Source: Eutreptiella sp. 'Long Island Sound 2002' (Eukaryota; Euglenozoa; Euglenophyceae; Eutreptiales; Eutreptiaceae). From it: a stretch of DNA of 64,000 bases. The notes under the pieces were generated by a model that saw only the letters and a program-made list of their open reading frames with translations, did no database searches and was not told the DNA's origin. Shown here one piece after another: positions 17,751 to 27,672 of this stretch (positions are counted from its first letter, which is position 1; every line of letters starts with the position of its first letter). Location: positions 173,341,529 to 173,405,528 of the forward strand of contig OZ038380.1 of the NCBI GenBank assembly GCA_964036045.1, given 5' to 3'. The position numbers were made by a program, and so were the translations under genes.

Positions 17751-20700
17751 GTACATTGTGGAATTGCTCTTTGGACCCTTGCCCCACCCTGTCCAGCTTT
17801 TTGTGCTCCTTGTGCAGGGCGAACCACATACCTTCCTGTTTTTTCACCCGTTTGTTGAGCTTCTGGACCAGGAGTGCATGCAGTGCATCCACTGCTTTCA
17901 GTGTGGCTGTTCTGTTCAGTGAGGGGAAGAAATCTTTTATGTCCAATTCCCACATAGTGTACAGGGGGTCGCTGTGTGTGGCCTGTGGTGTGCTCGCTGT
18001 ATGTTGTGCGCACGCCCGTGTTTCCCATGGTGTGCCATCAGGAGTGTGTCGCAGTCGTGTGTTGGCGCGCTGTGCCCATGACACAACGCCATCCAGGCGT
18101 GTCATTTCCAGTGTTTGGAGTGTGCGTGCGCCTTGCTCTACCATTATCGTGAGTGCTCTCCCCATGAGTCGTGAATAGGCCTTTAACGGATGTTTAGCGT
18201 AGCTGAAGATTACCCGCTGCTTCCACTCGCTGTCGGTGCGGTCCGCCATCTTGTTTTTCGGGATGATGTACGCGTGTGGGCAAGTCTTGCCTGCGCCCCA
18301 TTGCCACTGGTCGTCCAGTCCGAATCGTTGTGCAGCTCGGTACATACGCTGGAGGCATGTTGCCTTGGCTTCCATGGTGGTTTTGCTCGTTTTCACGTGG
18401 CGGAATTGATTCTTGTCCTGGAATGTCCCTAGCAATTTTTGGCAGTACAGCTTGCGGCAGATCGTGGCGATTTTTCCGGCGTTCTTGTCGACGGCAGTGA
18501 ACATGAGCCCTTTGCGGTGTGCATTTTCGGTGAACTCCTGTAACAGGCCAGCATGGAGTTGTGGTGGCACCTGCTGTTTTGCTTGACGCCACATGTTGGT
18601 CAGGTCCTCCATGAAGGTAATGTACGCCCCTTCCCGCACTTGCTCGCGCTGCGGTCCACTGACTCGTCCCAATTGTTTGATGGTGTTGGTCATGGCCTCA
18701 TGCATGGTCTCCCATTTGGGGATCGTGCAGTTCTTGGCATTTTGGTTCAGGATCATCGCTTGCTTGCCGTGTATGACTGCCTGTTGTTTCGGGTCCCTGA
18801 CGAAGACACAGTTGTCGATTTTTGTAACTCCGCTGTATCTGTGGCAGTTGCATGGGCTTGTGGCATAGTGCTCGATGTCGTCCCACGTCCACTTTGTTGC
18901 ACGGCTGCTCAGGATCTCGGTTACGGTGGGTCCCCGCTTTCCGACAAACCTCGTGACGGACTCAATGTATTCCACCGTACTTTGTGGTAGTCCGCTGCGA
19001 CCCAGGACCATGCGGTAGGCCCGTTTGAGTTCCCGCAGGGATGTTTGGTTTCCCACTGGGTAGGGGATCGTGATGATGGTGGGGATACGGACTCGGCATC
19101 GTTGCCACAGCTTGTGGCGGACTTTGTGGAGCAGCATGGCGTGTTTGTCGGGGTCGATGTGGCGTTTGGAGTCCAGCAGCAGTTGTAGCAGGAGCCTGGA
19201 GCTGGTGTGTGTGCGTTGACGGCGGAGCTCATCATGGGCCAGTCGACGTATGCAGTTCACGGAAGTCCAGCCTCGTTCTCTCAGTGGTCCCTTGAGGGTC
19301 GCCCAGCGGCTGCCCTTGTACTTCTGTTCCTTGTTGAATACCTTGCCCAGTCGGCGCATCCACCGCTGCTCAGCCGCACGCACGGTGTGTGAGTGGCATA
19401 CTTCGAGTGGCACCATGATCCAGTCATGGCGCCCCAGGTTCTCCATAGTCTTGTAGAATATTTCCTTGTCCACCCGTGTAGGAGTCGGTCGTCCTGCGGC
19501 GTAGTGTTCCCAGGCCCGGTCCACCATGGGTCTAGGCCCGGTCTTTCCCACCATGCCGACGTACACTCGGCCCATTGACTTGTGCAGCATGGCGTATACG
19601 TAGTACCCAGGCTTGTCCAATGGGCTGTACAGCGCCTTGCTGAGTCCTGCAACCTTTGCGATGTGGCGGCATGGACTGTACTTCAGGATGTCGATGGTGT
19701 TGTTCAGGTTATTCGCAAGTCGTTCATGGCCTTGTGCTTGCCCGGAGTCCAGGATGGCCTTCCGTTCGTTTGCCAGTTCATCCCATAGGTGATCGTACTC
19801 TCGGGTGACCTGTGATCGTGGCAGAAAGCATGTTGGAGGTAGGTACCATCTGCCCTGGCGGGTCTGGAATTTTCCTCGTAGTGCGGCAGTGTAGGTGTGT
19901 ATGTCCAGCGTATTGTATCTCTCCTTGGCAGGCAGTTGCACTGGTGGGAAGTACCACCAGGTGATGGTGGTGTGTTGGGTTGCGTGTCGTCGTCGGTCGC
20001 GTCCTCGGGTGCGTGTCATTCGGCGGAGCCACCTTGACTGTAGTAGGACGGATTCCTGTACAGAACATACTTGGAACCCTCGGCCTCTTGATGATGTTGT
20101 CTTGAGCTGCGTGTTCCAGTGGGATTCCGAATCCCGGACCCCAATAATGTACCCCAGATGTGGATTGTGCTGTCGGTGCTGTATCCACGTGTCTGGGTCC
20201 ATATTTGGTTGTACTATCCATAGCTCATGTGGGGGTCGGCGTGTATCATCGGGTGACGGTGGGGTTGTAGATGCAGTGGCCCCCAGTGCTGTCGTCTCGA
20301 CGGCCAGGGTGCCCGCATGTGGTACCATGCAGTGTTCGATGGCCAGGCTTCCTCGAATTTTTTGGATGTCGAATAGGCCAGTCCACATCTCCGTCCATTG
20401 GCTTGGTACTGTCCACGCATCTGGGTGTTCTCGGCAGTAGGCATCCAGTTGCCTTTCATAGACGCGCAGTATGTCTGTAAATTCAGCGATGGTATGATCA
20501 GCCACTTCCGCCCAGTGGCGGTATGCGTGTGTCTGCGCATAGTGTGTCCATAGGCGGGTGGTGCTGGCTGATTGCAGTACGCGGCGTTTGAAGGAGTGGA
20601 TGAACTGGTCATCGGCGGTAGGTGGTTGTAGAGGTTGGTGCATATCAAACCTGGTCACTGTAGTGAGCCAGTGTGCGCTGCGGTACTCCGCCGCTGCGGC

Positions 20701-21036
20701 CAGTGCATCGATCATGCGTGCTGCTCTGTCGGCTCTTGCCATACCACTCTGCAGCTGGCGTAGCAGTGTTGCTGTGGGCGGGTGTTCCCGGGGTTGTACC
20801 TCCTGTGGTGTTTGTGGCTTGTGGATCCATGGTTTGGCCCATGGCATTCGGGGTGTGCGTGTAGGGGTTGGGGTGCGGGGTGTACCTTCAGTGATGGGCT
20901 CCTCATCGGAGGAGCGGTCTTCTGGGATGGTGTGTTGGGATGCTTCCCGTGGCAGTGTTGTGGTCGGGGTTGGGTTGCGTCGGGCAGATCGCATTCGTAG
21001 CCGTCGTTGCCGTGCTGCATCTTGGGCGGCGCGCAT
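17734..21036 (-). pseudogene. Penelope-like ORF2, 5' part (GIY-YIG plus RT motif A)
   Basis: About 1100 codons of the retroelement polyprotein before the insertion. A basic, Pro/Thr-rich N-terminus leads to a GIY-YIG endonuclease at about residues 475-575 (YYVYAMLHKSMGRVYVGMVG, then RAWEH, then the Glu in RAAEQRWMRRLG and Asn in KVFNKEQ). Next is a Cys/His cluster (SPCNCHRYSGVTKIDNCVFV), a VDKNAGK box near residue 855, and RT motif A (ELDIKDFFPSLNR) near residue 1028. The frame runs to VPYSFVYDVDDEMGAS and is then cut by the inner element. The endonuclease lies upstream of the RT, as in the permuted Penelope-like clade of algae and protists. Confidence 0.88.
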
Positions 21037-21170
21037 TTCCCGGCGGATTTGCTGTCGTGCCTCTGGATGTGTCTTGGTTTTGGCCTTCGCACGGCGTGAC
21101 CATCGTTGGCGGCGGATGCGTGTGCGTGTGGGGTGTGCTGGGGTGGGGGCGGGCTGTGAGGTGGGTGGTG

Positions 21171-22691
21171 TTACTGTTGTCCGGCACTTGCTGCCGGAGG
21201 ATCGGGCTTATTCCTTTTGGGTCCAATGGCTTCGTGTGCCTGGTCTTTGGATTCGTAGAGGTCACCTTCGGGTACCCAGCGGATTATCTTCGTGTCCGTG
21301 TCCTCGGTGCATAGCACTGCCACTCCGTTGACATCCTTCCTGGATGATAGGTCGACGCGCACTAGATGTGCTTCCAATTTTCGTGATGCTCCTCTGACAT
21401 TTGCCCACTTCGTCTGGACCTCGGCTCCCGTATCACCCCTCAGTGTTTTGGCTGCCTCCGAGGCGGTTCGTTTCTCCAACACTTGTGCTCGCATGTGGGT
21501 GTCACCCTCATCTGGTGTGGGTTCACGGTCTTCGGGGTCTTCCTGTGTGCCATGGATGAGTGCGGCTTCAGATTCATCAAGTGTGACATCCGGCGGCGCT
21601 TCCGGCACCGCAAGGCTTTGTTGCTTAAGCAGTTGCTCAAAACATTTTGCGTTGAAGGCTTGATGCGCGTTGTACTGTAACTTGAATGTTCCCACGCTTT
21701 TTTGGATGGATTTGGTGGTGGACTCCAAATTTGTGACACGCCCGGAGAGTGTATCGACTCGTCCTTGGAGTTCTTTCGTAGCCCGTGTTGTTGTTGCTGG
21801 GATCGGTTCCGGTGGGCCCATGGTTGGATTTTTCGTGTGTTCTCGCGTGGCCACGTTGGTGGTCTTCTTGGGCGCGGGTTCCGCCTTCTCCTTTTCCTTT
21901 TCTTTGTTCTTCTCCTTCGTTCGTGTGGCACCTTCGGATCTTGGTTGGTCCACGTCAGCGTGTGTGGGCGCGGATGTTCTTTTCAAAGTCATGGCATCTC
22001 CGTCGGCATCAATAAGTCCTTCGCCGTTCCACATTGCGGTCTTGGCGTCCTCTCCATTGTGAAATACAAGTAGGAGTTCTGATCCTTGGACTTCTATGTC
22101 GGGCTCCGTATCGGTGTTGAGTTGGTCCACGATGTACTCGATGTGGGCCGGGGTCCATTTGTATCGTTCATGTGTCTGCACAAGAATGTGGTGGCGTTCC
22201 GGTGTTTCCTCGTCCCCGCCATCGTGTGAATTGCGGTCTTGACGCTCGTGTGGTGTCGTTGGGCGTTCCGATTTTGGTGGTAGTAGCATTATGTCTTCGA
22301 AGATCAGGCCCTCGTCCCTCGCTTTTCTCCACCTTGAGAGATTGGTCAACACTCTTTGGAGATTTCTTTTCCGTCCGGTGATTTTGGTACAGTCCCACGA
22401 CCTATGCCCGCGCTGCCCACAGTTGAAGCAGATCTCGTCTCTCACGATGTTGCCGTCTGCATCTACGTCCTCGCAATCATGTCTCTCGGGACAGTCCCAA
22501 GCTGTATGATTTTTGCCGCAGATGATGCACTCGAGTTTTCTTTCGCCGTCGTCCCATCGCTTGCGATTGCCCTTTCCTTTTCCACCACGCTTCGGGTCGG
22601 CGGTGTTGGTTTTGCGTCGGTTCTTGGGGCAGTTGATGGTGGTATGCGTTCCCATGGTGTTGCATGATCGGCAGTAGTGTTTCGGCGGCAT
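21171..22691 (-). CDS. Penelope-like ORF1, zinc-knuckle protein
   Basis: 506 residues from the Met of MPPKHYCRSCNTMGTHT; the frame is open further upstream, but the intact copy starts with the same MPPK. Three Cys-rich units follow: CRSCNTMGTHTTINC, CIICGKNHTAWDC and CFNCGQRGHRSWDC, the last a canonical CCHC knuckle. Then come a Lys/Glu-rich stretch, a predicted coiled region (LQGRVDTLSGRVTNLESTTK) and a C-terminal domain ending DLYESKDQAHEAIGPKRNKP. By analogy with retroelement ORF1/gag proteins it probably binds element RNA; that role is inferred. ORF2 starts 135 bases past its stop. Confidence 0.8.
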   Translation of the reverse strand: MPPKHYCRSCNTMGTHTTINCPKNRRKTNTADPKRGGKGKGNRKRWDDGERKLECIICGKNHTAWDCPERHDCEDVDADGNIVRDEICFNCGQRGHRSWDCTKITGRKRNLQRVLTNLSRWRKARDEGLIFEDIMLLPPKSERPTTPHERQDRNSHDGGDEETPERHHILVQTHERYKWTPAHIEYIVDQLNTDTEPDIEVQGSELLLVFHNGEDAKTAMWNGEGLIDADGDAMTLKRTSAPTHADVDQPRSEGATRTKEKNKEKEKEKAEPAPKKTTNVATREHTKNPTMGPPEPIPATTTRATKELQGRVDTLSGRVTNLESTTKSIQKSVGTFKLQYNAHQAFNAKCFEQLLKQQSLAVPEAPPDVTLDESEAALIHGTQEDPEDREPTPDEGDTHMRAQVLEKRTASEAAKTLRGDTGAEVQTKWANVRGASRKLEAHLVRVDLSSRKDVNGVAVLCTEDTDTKIIRWVPEGDLYESKDQAHEAIGPKRNKPDPPAASAGQQ

Positions 22692-22855
22692 CGTTGAAGA
22701 GCTTGAGTTTGAGGTTGGTTTCGGGTCGGGGCGTATTTGCGGCGTACTTGGCTTGAGTGTTGGCTTGATACACGGCTTGTTGGTACGTAGTACGAGGCTT
22801 CGTAGTACGCGTAATTTTACGATGTCCCTTTTGCGGCTCGGGGACAAAGACGTTA

Positions 22856-23094
22856 GTAGAGGATGATTCTTGTACCGAAGTGGTCCGGTCCGTTCGGTTT
22901 GCAAAGACCGGTCCCACCGGTCTCTGAAACTGGTCTTACTGTTTTTCTCTAAAATACTATTGAGTCTAAGAAAACCACCAAAACCATCATTTCCGCCACG
23001 TTCAAAAACCCTTGACCCAATCCTTTGCCAGAAAGTGATAATTTTCCCCACAAGACCAGACCGGTCCTCCGTCCGGTCTGGTAGCCAAAGGAAT
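22856..23094 (-). repeat. Right terminal repeat of outer piggyBac-like element, outer part
   Basis: On the minus strand it starts ATATTCCTTTGGCTACCA, includes GACCGGTGGGACCGGTC and TTTGCAAACCGAACGGACC, and ends with the 17-bp insertion-site repeat (22856-22872). It matches the left terminal repeat at both ends; the middle diverges. It is also translatable upstream of ORF1, which would otherwise give a false N-terminal extension. Confidence 0.72.
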
Positions 23095-23288
23095 ATCTTG
23101 TCCCCAATGTAGCACTTGGGGAAATGCTGGTTGCAAAATCGCACGTGCTTGTGGGACTTGTGTGTAGTTTGGTAACATTAAGAGGGGATAATGCAATTGC
23201 CGGATGGAGGCTCGAATCCGAAACCCATTTCTCCAGGAGACCTTCCCTCTGCACAACAACTCGCTCACCATGGCCTTGGGGGAGCCCA

Positions 23289-23322
23289 CCGCCTGCGACC
23301 GCTTGCGACCGCTTGCGACCCT
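23289..23322. repeat. CCTGCGACCG-type decamer repeat
   Basis: Three tandem 10-mers (GCCTGCGACC, GCTTGCGACC, GCTTGCGACC). A second cluster with four perfect copies lies at 24149-24189. Both sit in otherwise AT-richer DNA beside weak minus-strand open frames, a pattern similar to the repeat-filled introns nearby. Between 23095 and 23485 nothing else stands out. Confidence 0.8.
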
Positions 23323-23485
23323 TGAGAAAATTTTCGTACACGTCTAGCGCTAGTATAGCCCATACACTCCCTCCCTCACTCCCTCGGGCCCGCCTTCCCT
23401 CCCTCTTCCCTCGCTCCCTCCTTACCCACAAGGCTGCAACACATGAACCCATTGATGGAAAGACATATCACAAATGTCTCTTGCA

Positions 23486-23817
23486 CTAAACAGTAGCATG
23501 GGCAATGGCTTGTTGCCTCCTTGTCAGCACAAGTGGTTGGAGGCAAGGAGCCTTGGCCGCTCGCCGCTTGGCACGCTCAACGCGCACCTTGTTAGCTTCC
23601 ACTGGATCTGAGGTATAGTCACTATCAACACTTACCTCACCATCCGATACAACAATCTCTGAATCCTGCACATCATTGTTGTGAGGTGCACTTGAGCTAG
23701 AGCTTGAACTAGAGCTTGCGTTGAAGATTTCAAGATGTCTTGGGCCTCTTGTTCCTCCCTTTTGCGTTTCTCCTTCTCTTTTTGTCTCTTGCGTTCAATA
23801 CTTTCCTTGGGAGCCAT
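23486..23817 (-). pseudogene. Small charged protein gene, one frameshift, unknown
   Basis: Starts MAPKESIERKRQKEKEKRKR. It is then best continued, after a one-base frame change near 23735, by a Ser run and QDSEIVVSDGEVSVDSDYTS, ending at a stop at 23486. The composition (basic coil, Ser run, acidic patch) resembles the disordered N-terminus of many transposon or nuclear proteins. The frame change could be a short intron or a mutation. No domain is recognised. Confidence 0.35.
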
Positions 23818-24148
23818 GGGACAGAAAATTCCTAAAACAAAAAAAATTGAAACAAAAAAAAGAAATCAATGGAGAAAAAAGAAATTTATGCACAAAAAAC
23901 ATGACATTTGGATCTTCTTCGACACCCTAAGGAAACAAAGGGAACCTTTTTCATAGTAATGATGTCATCTGCCTATGAAACGGTTACTTTTAGGTAAGAA
24001 AACGGTTTTTTCGGTTAAAAATAAAATGGTGCCAAAAGTACTTTCATGTCAAAGGGCACAAGAAAATATGTACGTAGAGAGGTCACAACCCATAGTCCGC
24101 TCATGTAGAGCCCTCAAAAGGGGGTTTTCGGTAGAAAAAAGGCATCTC

Positions 24149-24520
24149 AAGTGCCTGCGACCGCCTGCGACCGCCTGCGACCGCCTGCGACCCCTAGCTC
24201 CCCCCTTGGAAGCGGACAACTTAGCTTTCAACCCGGTCACTTGCTTCTCCAAGTTGAAAACACATGAGCGCACCTCCTTAAGCTTAGATTATATTTTTTT
24301 TACAATGTTGCAACTCTTCAGCCATCTTTGAACCAATCCTTCTCTCCGAATTGTAGTGCTGCTTCAATTTTGTGCGCTCCTTCTGTTCTTGAGGTTCTCA
24401 CGCGTCAATTGTTGGCTTGCCTTGTCCAATTGGGTCCTTTGTTGTGTAATTGCTTCGCAGTCCTCAAGGACCTTGCCCGTACAAGCATACCCAAGCTAGC
24501 CGTACTTTGATCGTTAATAC
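24149..24520 (-). pseudogene. Degenerate coiled-coil fragment with decamer repeat
   Basis: Minus-strand pieces in different frames look like one coiled coil. They include KVLEDCEAITQQRTQLDKAS (about 24470), MAEELQHCKKNI (about 24320) and KLKEVRSCVFNLEKQVTGLKA (about 24270). The decamer GCCTGCGACC array at 24149-24189 follows directly. Frame breaks and stops suggest decay or unrecognised introns. Function is unknown. Confidence 0.3.
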
Positions 24521-25383
24521 TTGCCCATGGTTCCCACCGGCTTTGACAGCACCCACACAACCAAGCAACACGGGAGGGGGAAAAGGCCCAAATCCGTAAA
24601 CTACACCCAAGGCCTACCCACAACTAGTGCCAAAGTAGCCTTTCGTGAAGATCCAAAAAAAGGTATCTTTGAGAGCACCTAGATTACAAATGTCACGAAT
24701 GATGAAGATGCTACCAGAGCAAACGCAACAAGCAAACAAAGGAGTGTGTAACCAGGTTTAGTTATGCATATGAACCTTGCGTGGACTCCCAGTTGTAGTA
24801 GATTTTGTCACTTACCTCCAAATGACAAAGATTACCACAATGGCACACAATTCACACCATGAGTTTGCAACTGCTCTTTTGGAAAGAGCACAAGCTGCCC
24901 TCAATCTCCTTCTTGTGCGTTGGGCAACCACACCCCACACACACACACCCGGCGAAACTTCTGCTCCCACCTCTTCCTTCCCACAATTGCTTCACCCAAA
25001 AGGCGGCATTGCCCAAGAAAACACTGGTGCTTGGGAAGGGTACAAGCTGACTTTGTCCTTCTTCTGGGGGGGCTTCAGTTGAAGGATCGGCAGAGCGCCG
25101 CTGGCGGACAGTGGCGCCACTGGGTGGTTCGCTTGCCGCCACTGGGTGGTTTGCTTGCCGCAAAGCCAACACCACCTTTTTTCATATCCTCTGTGCGGAC
25201 AAAGCATCCATAAATCCGAGTGCATTACATGAAAACCATACATCCACTGAGTAGATTCATGTTTAAAAAAATCATGGATACCTTGTCCGTTCTCTATTTG
25301 AAAATTGGGCCCAAAATCCCCTTACCGCGACAGCGCCGCAGCCTTTGGGTAAAATGGCATCCGGCAGCCTGATTTAGCTTTTA

Positions 25384-25857
25384 CTGTGATATTCCTAATT
25401 ATAGCACACGGACGATATTCCTAATTTAGCACTGGGTGATGCAGGCATGGACCATATTCCTAATTTAGCACTCAGCTCCCTAGGAAAATGGACATATTCC
25501 TAATTTAGCACTCACCCCGCCTCCCTGTGCCTTTTGAAATGCACGGAACACAAAAAGCGCTTCACAAAACTCCACATTTGCTCGGCTTGGGCTGCGCTTT
25601 TGAAAGGATCCATCTTGCCAGCGATGGTTGCTGTGACATAGTTTGTCTGCAAAAGATCGTTGGCAACATTGGTTGTATGCACCAGAAGGCCCAAAACACC
25701 ACCTCGCGCTTTTTCAGGCACCAGCGTCTGACCGCCTGTCACAGGCGCCCGCCCAAGGAAACCTGGCCAATATTCCTAATTTCGCTCTTTCTGGCCCTGA
25801 AAATCAGATATTCCTATTTTCGCACTCGGCCCAGTGCGATAATTAGGAATATCACAG
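25384..25857. mobile_element. MITE with TA flanks, 474 bp
   Basis: Terminal inverted repeats CTGTGATATTCCTAATTAT (25384 onward and its complement ending 25857) are directly flanked by TA at 25382-25383 and 25858-25859, as for Tc1/mariner-type elements. Inside, the ATATTCCTAATTTAGCAC motif repeats at about 25414, 25452, 25494 and, in weaker forms, 25768 and 25807. No transposase frame is present. From 24520 to 25380 and from 25860 to 26140 I see no supported gene. Confidence 0.88.
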
Positions 25858-26140
25858 TAAACTGCCCCTGAAACCTCCAGATTTAGATGCTCGTGCTTAC
25901 TAGTCTAAATTATAGGTAGGGTTAGGGATAGGGCTGGAAATCGATGTAAACCAGGATGTGAACGTCAGATTTTTGTTACGGCGAATCTCGTACTGCATTA
26001 CGGCAGGTTGGCAAGGGTCTATCTAGGGCCAGATGCTGAAACCTCAGTGGAACGAGAATGGCATCGAAATGGAAATCGGCGGCTGAGCCAGTAATGAGGT
26101 ACGACATCGCATGATAATTTGTTCAAATACACCAAAAAAA

Positions 26141-26276
26141 TTTTATGTGCACTCTGGCTTGACGAAAGACGCTCACACATTCGTGTTCCACAGTCTATGG
26201 GCTAACGCCGTTTTGTTGCTTTGTCCTGCCCGCTGACGAGTCTTGCCAGTACTTTCGCACCCCAAGTGACATTGTG
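26141..26276 (+). repeat. 5' pseudo-LTR of Penelope-like element
   Basis: 136 bp, identical to 31946-32081. Contains the hammerhead ribozyme at 26156-26247. It starts TTTTATGTGCACTC and ends AAGTGACATTGTG. Confidence 0.95.
26156..26247 (+). ncRNA. Hammerhead ribozyme, 5' copy
   Basis: All core elements are in place. GGCTTGAC-GAAA at 26156-26167 and CTGACGA-GTCTTGCC at 26233-26247 pair as stem II (GUC/GAC and GCC/GGC around two U-U mismatches). GAC/GUC closes stem III after GAAA, and U16.1 pairs A15.1. The cut is predicted after A26197 (site CUA). TGGGC/GCCCG forms stem I. The ends open at stem II, i.e. type II order within one repeat. Predicted role: cutting tandem transcripts into unit-length RNA. 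Confidence 0.85.
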
Positions 26277-26320
26277 TACCTCTCGTTTGACCACCCAAGG
26301 GTCATACTAACTCGCTCCTC

Positions 26321-27583
26321 ATGCCTCCCAAGAGCCGTTCCGATGCCTCTCAACGTCCCGAAGCTACGGACAAAACATATTGCTCCATGTGCGACAACTA
26401 TGGCCATTACATGTTCCAATGCCCTCAACGCATCAAGAAGTGTGGTGACATTGCTTCCGATGGGAGCTACATTCGACAAGTTACATGTTTCAATTGCCTC
26501 GAAAAGCACCTCCTCAAAAATTGTCCCTACCAATGGATGTGGTGGCGCATTTGCGTTAACAAACGCAAGTTCTTTGAGTGCAAGGAGAATGGGACTACGT
26601 TCGAAGGTATCCGCCCTGAGTCCATGGGACCACCGGTCGCTACTACGCCCAAGGCTTCCGCCGCTAGCGTCTATTCACTTGATGTGGTTGGTGTTTCTCC
26701 ATGGAATGACGAGCGCATGAAGCTATTTGCCGACGAGCTATCACTTGAGGTGTCCCATGTGTCTTTCGATGAGCACACTCTCACCATCGCCGGTGTGCCC
26801 GACGCCACGACTAGTAATCTCATTTCGCGCATTCGAAATTCTAAAGACCCCGATGGTGAGTGTTGGACATCCGTTACTCGCCGCGTTGGAAATTCGTCTT
26901 CTTCCAAGCAATCTACTAATGCGCCCATGAATGGCACATCCCAAACGCCTATCGCACAATCGGCTTTCGAAGTATACACCGATAATAAATTGCGTGCACT
27001 TGAAGAGACTCAATCCGCCATGAAAACAGAAATTTCTGAGGTCCGATCTTCCGTTCACGCTCTTGATGCCAAGGTCTCTTCCGGCCATGAATCCATGAAC
27101 AATAAATTGGACGGCCTTTTCAATGGCTTGCTCGAGTCCGGCTTGATAAAAAGGCCAACTCCGCCTTCCGGTGAACCCGCTCCCGAGCCTGCGCCCGCTT
27201 CTAATTCGTCTTCATCTAGCGCCGCAATTGGCCCCGCCTCTACATCCGCACCGCCTACGCCACAAATGGGCCCGGAACGCATGACGGTGGACAATGGTGA
27301 AACACCCATTGGAGTCAATTACAATGCCAATGAACACGTATGGGGTGCATGGGGTGCCGGCGGTAACGCTATGCTCCAACAAGTGTCTATTGTGTCCTAC
27401 GGGGAACAAGACAGCACGCCGGGATACATGGTGCAACTCCTCAATGCTGGTAAACCCACTGGTGCGCCGTTCTTCATCGAGTCTCCTCACCTCTCCCGAG
27501 ACCGCGAGTCGCTTGTCCCTTCCTTTGATCGTTGCCGCGGCGCCAAGCGCCACATGACCCGCAACACATCCAAGACACGTTAA
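26321..27583 (+). CDS. Penelope-like ORF1, zinc-knuckle protein
   Basis: 420 residues, starting MPPKSRSDASQRPEATDKTY. Two knuckle-like units, CSMCDNYGHYMFQC (CCHC) and CFNCLEKHLLKNC, lie in the first 70 residues. A mixed region with a possible coiled segment (RALEETQSAMKTEISEVRSS) and a Pro/Ala/Ser linker follow, then a C-terminal part (VNYNANEHVWGAWGAGG). The other copy in the window has the same MPPK start and knuckles, so this ORF belongs to the family. RNA binding is likely by motif. It overlaps the ORF2 frame by about 50 bases, ORF2 being in the -1 frame. Confidence 0.82.
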   Translation: MPPKSRSDASQRPEATDKTYCSMCDNYGHYMFQCPQRIKKCGDIASDGSYIRQVTCFNCLEKHLLKNCPYQWMWWRICVNKRKFFECKENGTTFEGIRPESMGPPVATTPKASAASVYSLDVVGVSPWNDERMKLFADELSLEVSHVSFDEHTLTIAGVPDATTSNLISRIRNSKDPDGECWTSVTRRVGNSSSSKQSTNAPMNGTSQTPIAQSAFEVYTDNKLRALEETQSAMKTEISEVRSSVHALDAKVSSGHESMNNKLDGLFNGLLESGLIKRPTPPSGEPAPEPAPASNSSSSSAAIGPASTSAPPTPQMGPERMTVDNGETPIGVNYNANEHVWGAWGAGGNAMLQQVSIVSYGEQDSTPGYMVQLLNAGKPTGAPFFIESPHLSRDRESLVPSFDRCRGAKRHMTRNTSKTR

Positions 27584-27672
27584 TCAATTTGTCGCTTCGA
27601 GCTTTCTATTTTTTCCACGTTTGGTTGACTCACACGTGCCTTCGCTTTTTACACGCTCTTTACACGTTAATT

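Larger units (their letters stand above)
11344..22855 (-). mobile_element. Penelope-like retroelement (minus), itself interrupted
   Basis: Minus-strand element with ORF1 (21171-22691) and ORF2 (21036 to ~17734, resuming 12349-11560). It is flanked by the 17-bp direct repeat GTAGAGGATGATTCTTG (11327-11343 and 22856-22872), best read as its target-site duplication. The ORF2 reverse transcriptase is broken between motifs A and B by a 5.35-kb second insertion. It has the same ORF order and domains as the intact copy at 26141-32081 but is clearly divergent in sequence. No hammerhead core was found at either end. Between ORF2's end and 11344 no other gene is seen. Confidence 0.85.
8288..23094 (-). 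mobile_element. Outer piggyBac-like element, interrupted by nested insertions
   Basis: The left end (8288-8527, plus) and right end (23094 down to 22856, then 11343 down to 11313, minus) share the same landmarks in inverted orientation. These are ATATTCCTTTGGCTACCA, a central ACCGGT-rich palindromic block, TTTGCAAACYGAACGGACC, and ACACTTTGGAGCACTT. The right end is split by a Penelope-like element at 11344-22855. Without the insert the element is about 3.3 kb and contains one two-exon transposase gene on the minus strand. I do not find a clean TTAA target duplication, so the outermost boundary is approximate. Confidence 0.7.

Noticed and set aside
22692-23144. N-terminal extension of the minus-strand Penelope-like ORF1
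   Set aside because: It runs through the ACCGGT terminal repeat of the outer element and the 17-bp insertion repeat. The intact copy starts at the equivalent MPPK.
23195-23225. tRNA T-arm-like string (GGCTCGAATCC)
   Set aside because: No matching acceptor stem, D-arm or anticodon arm around it.
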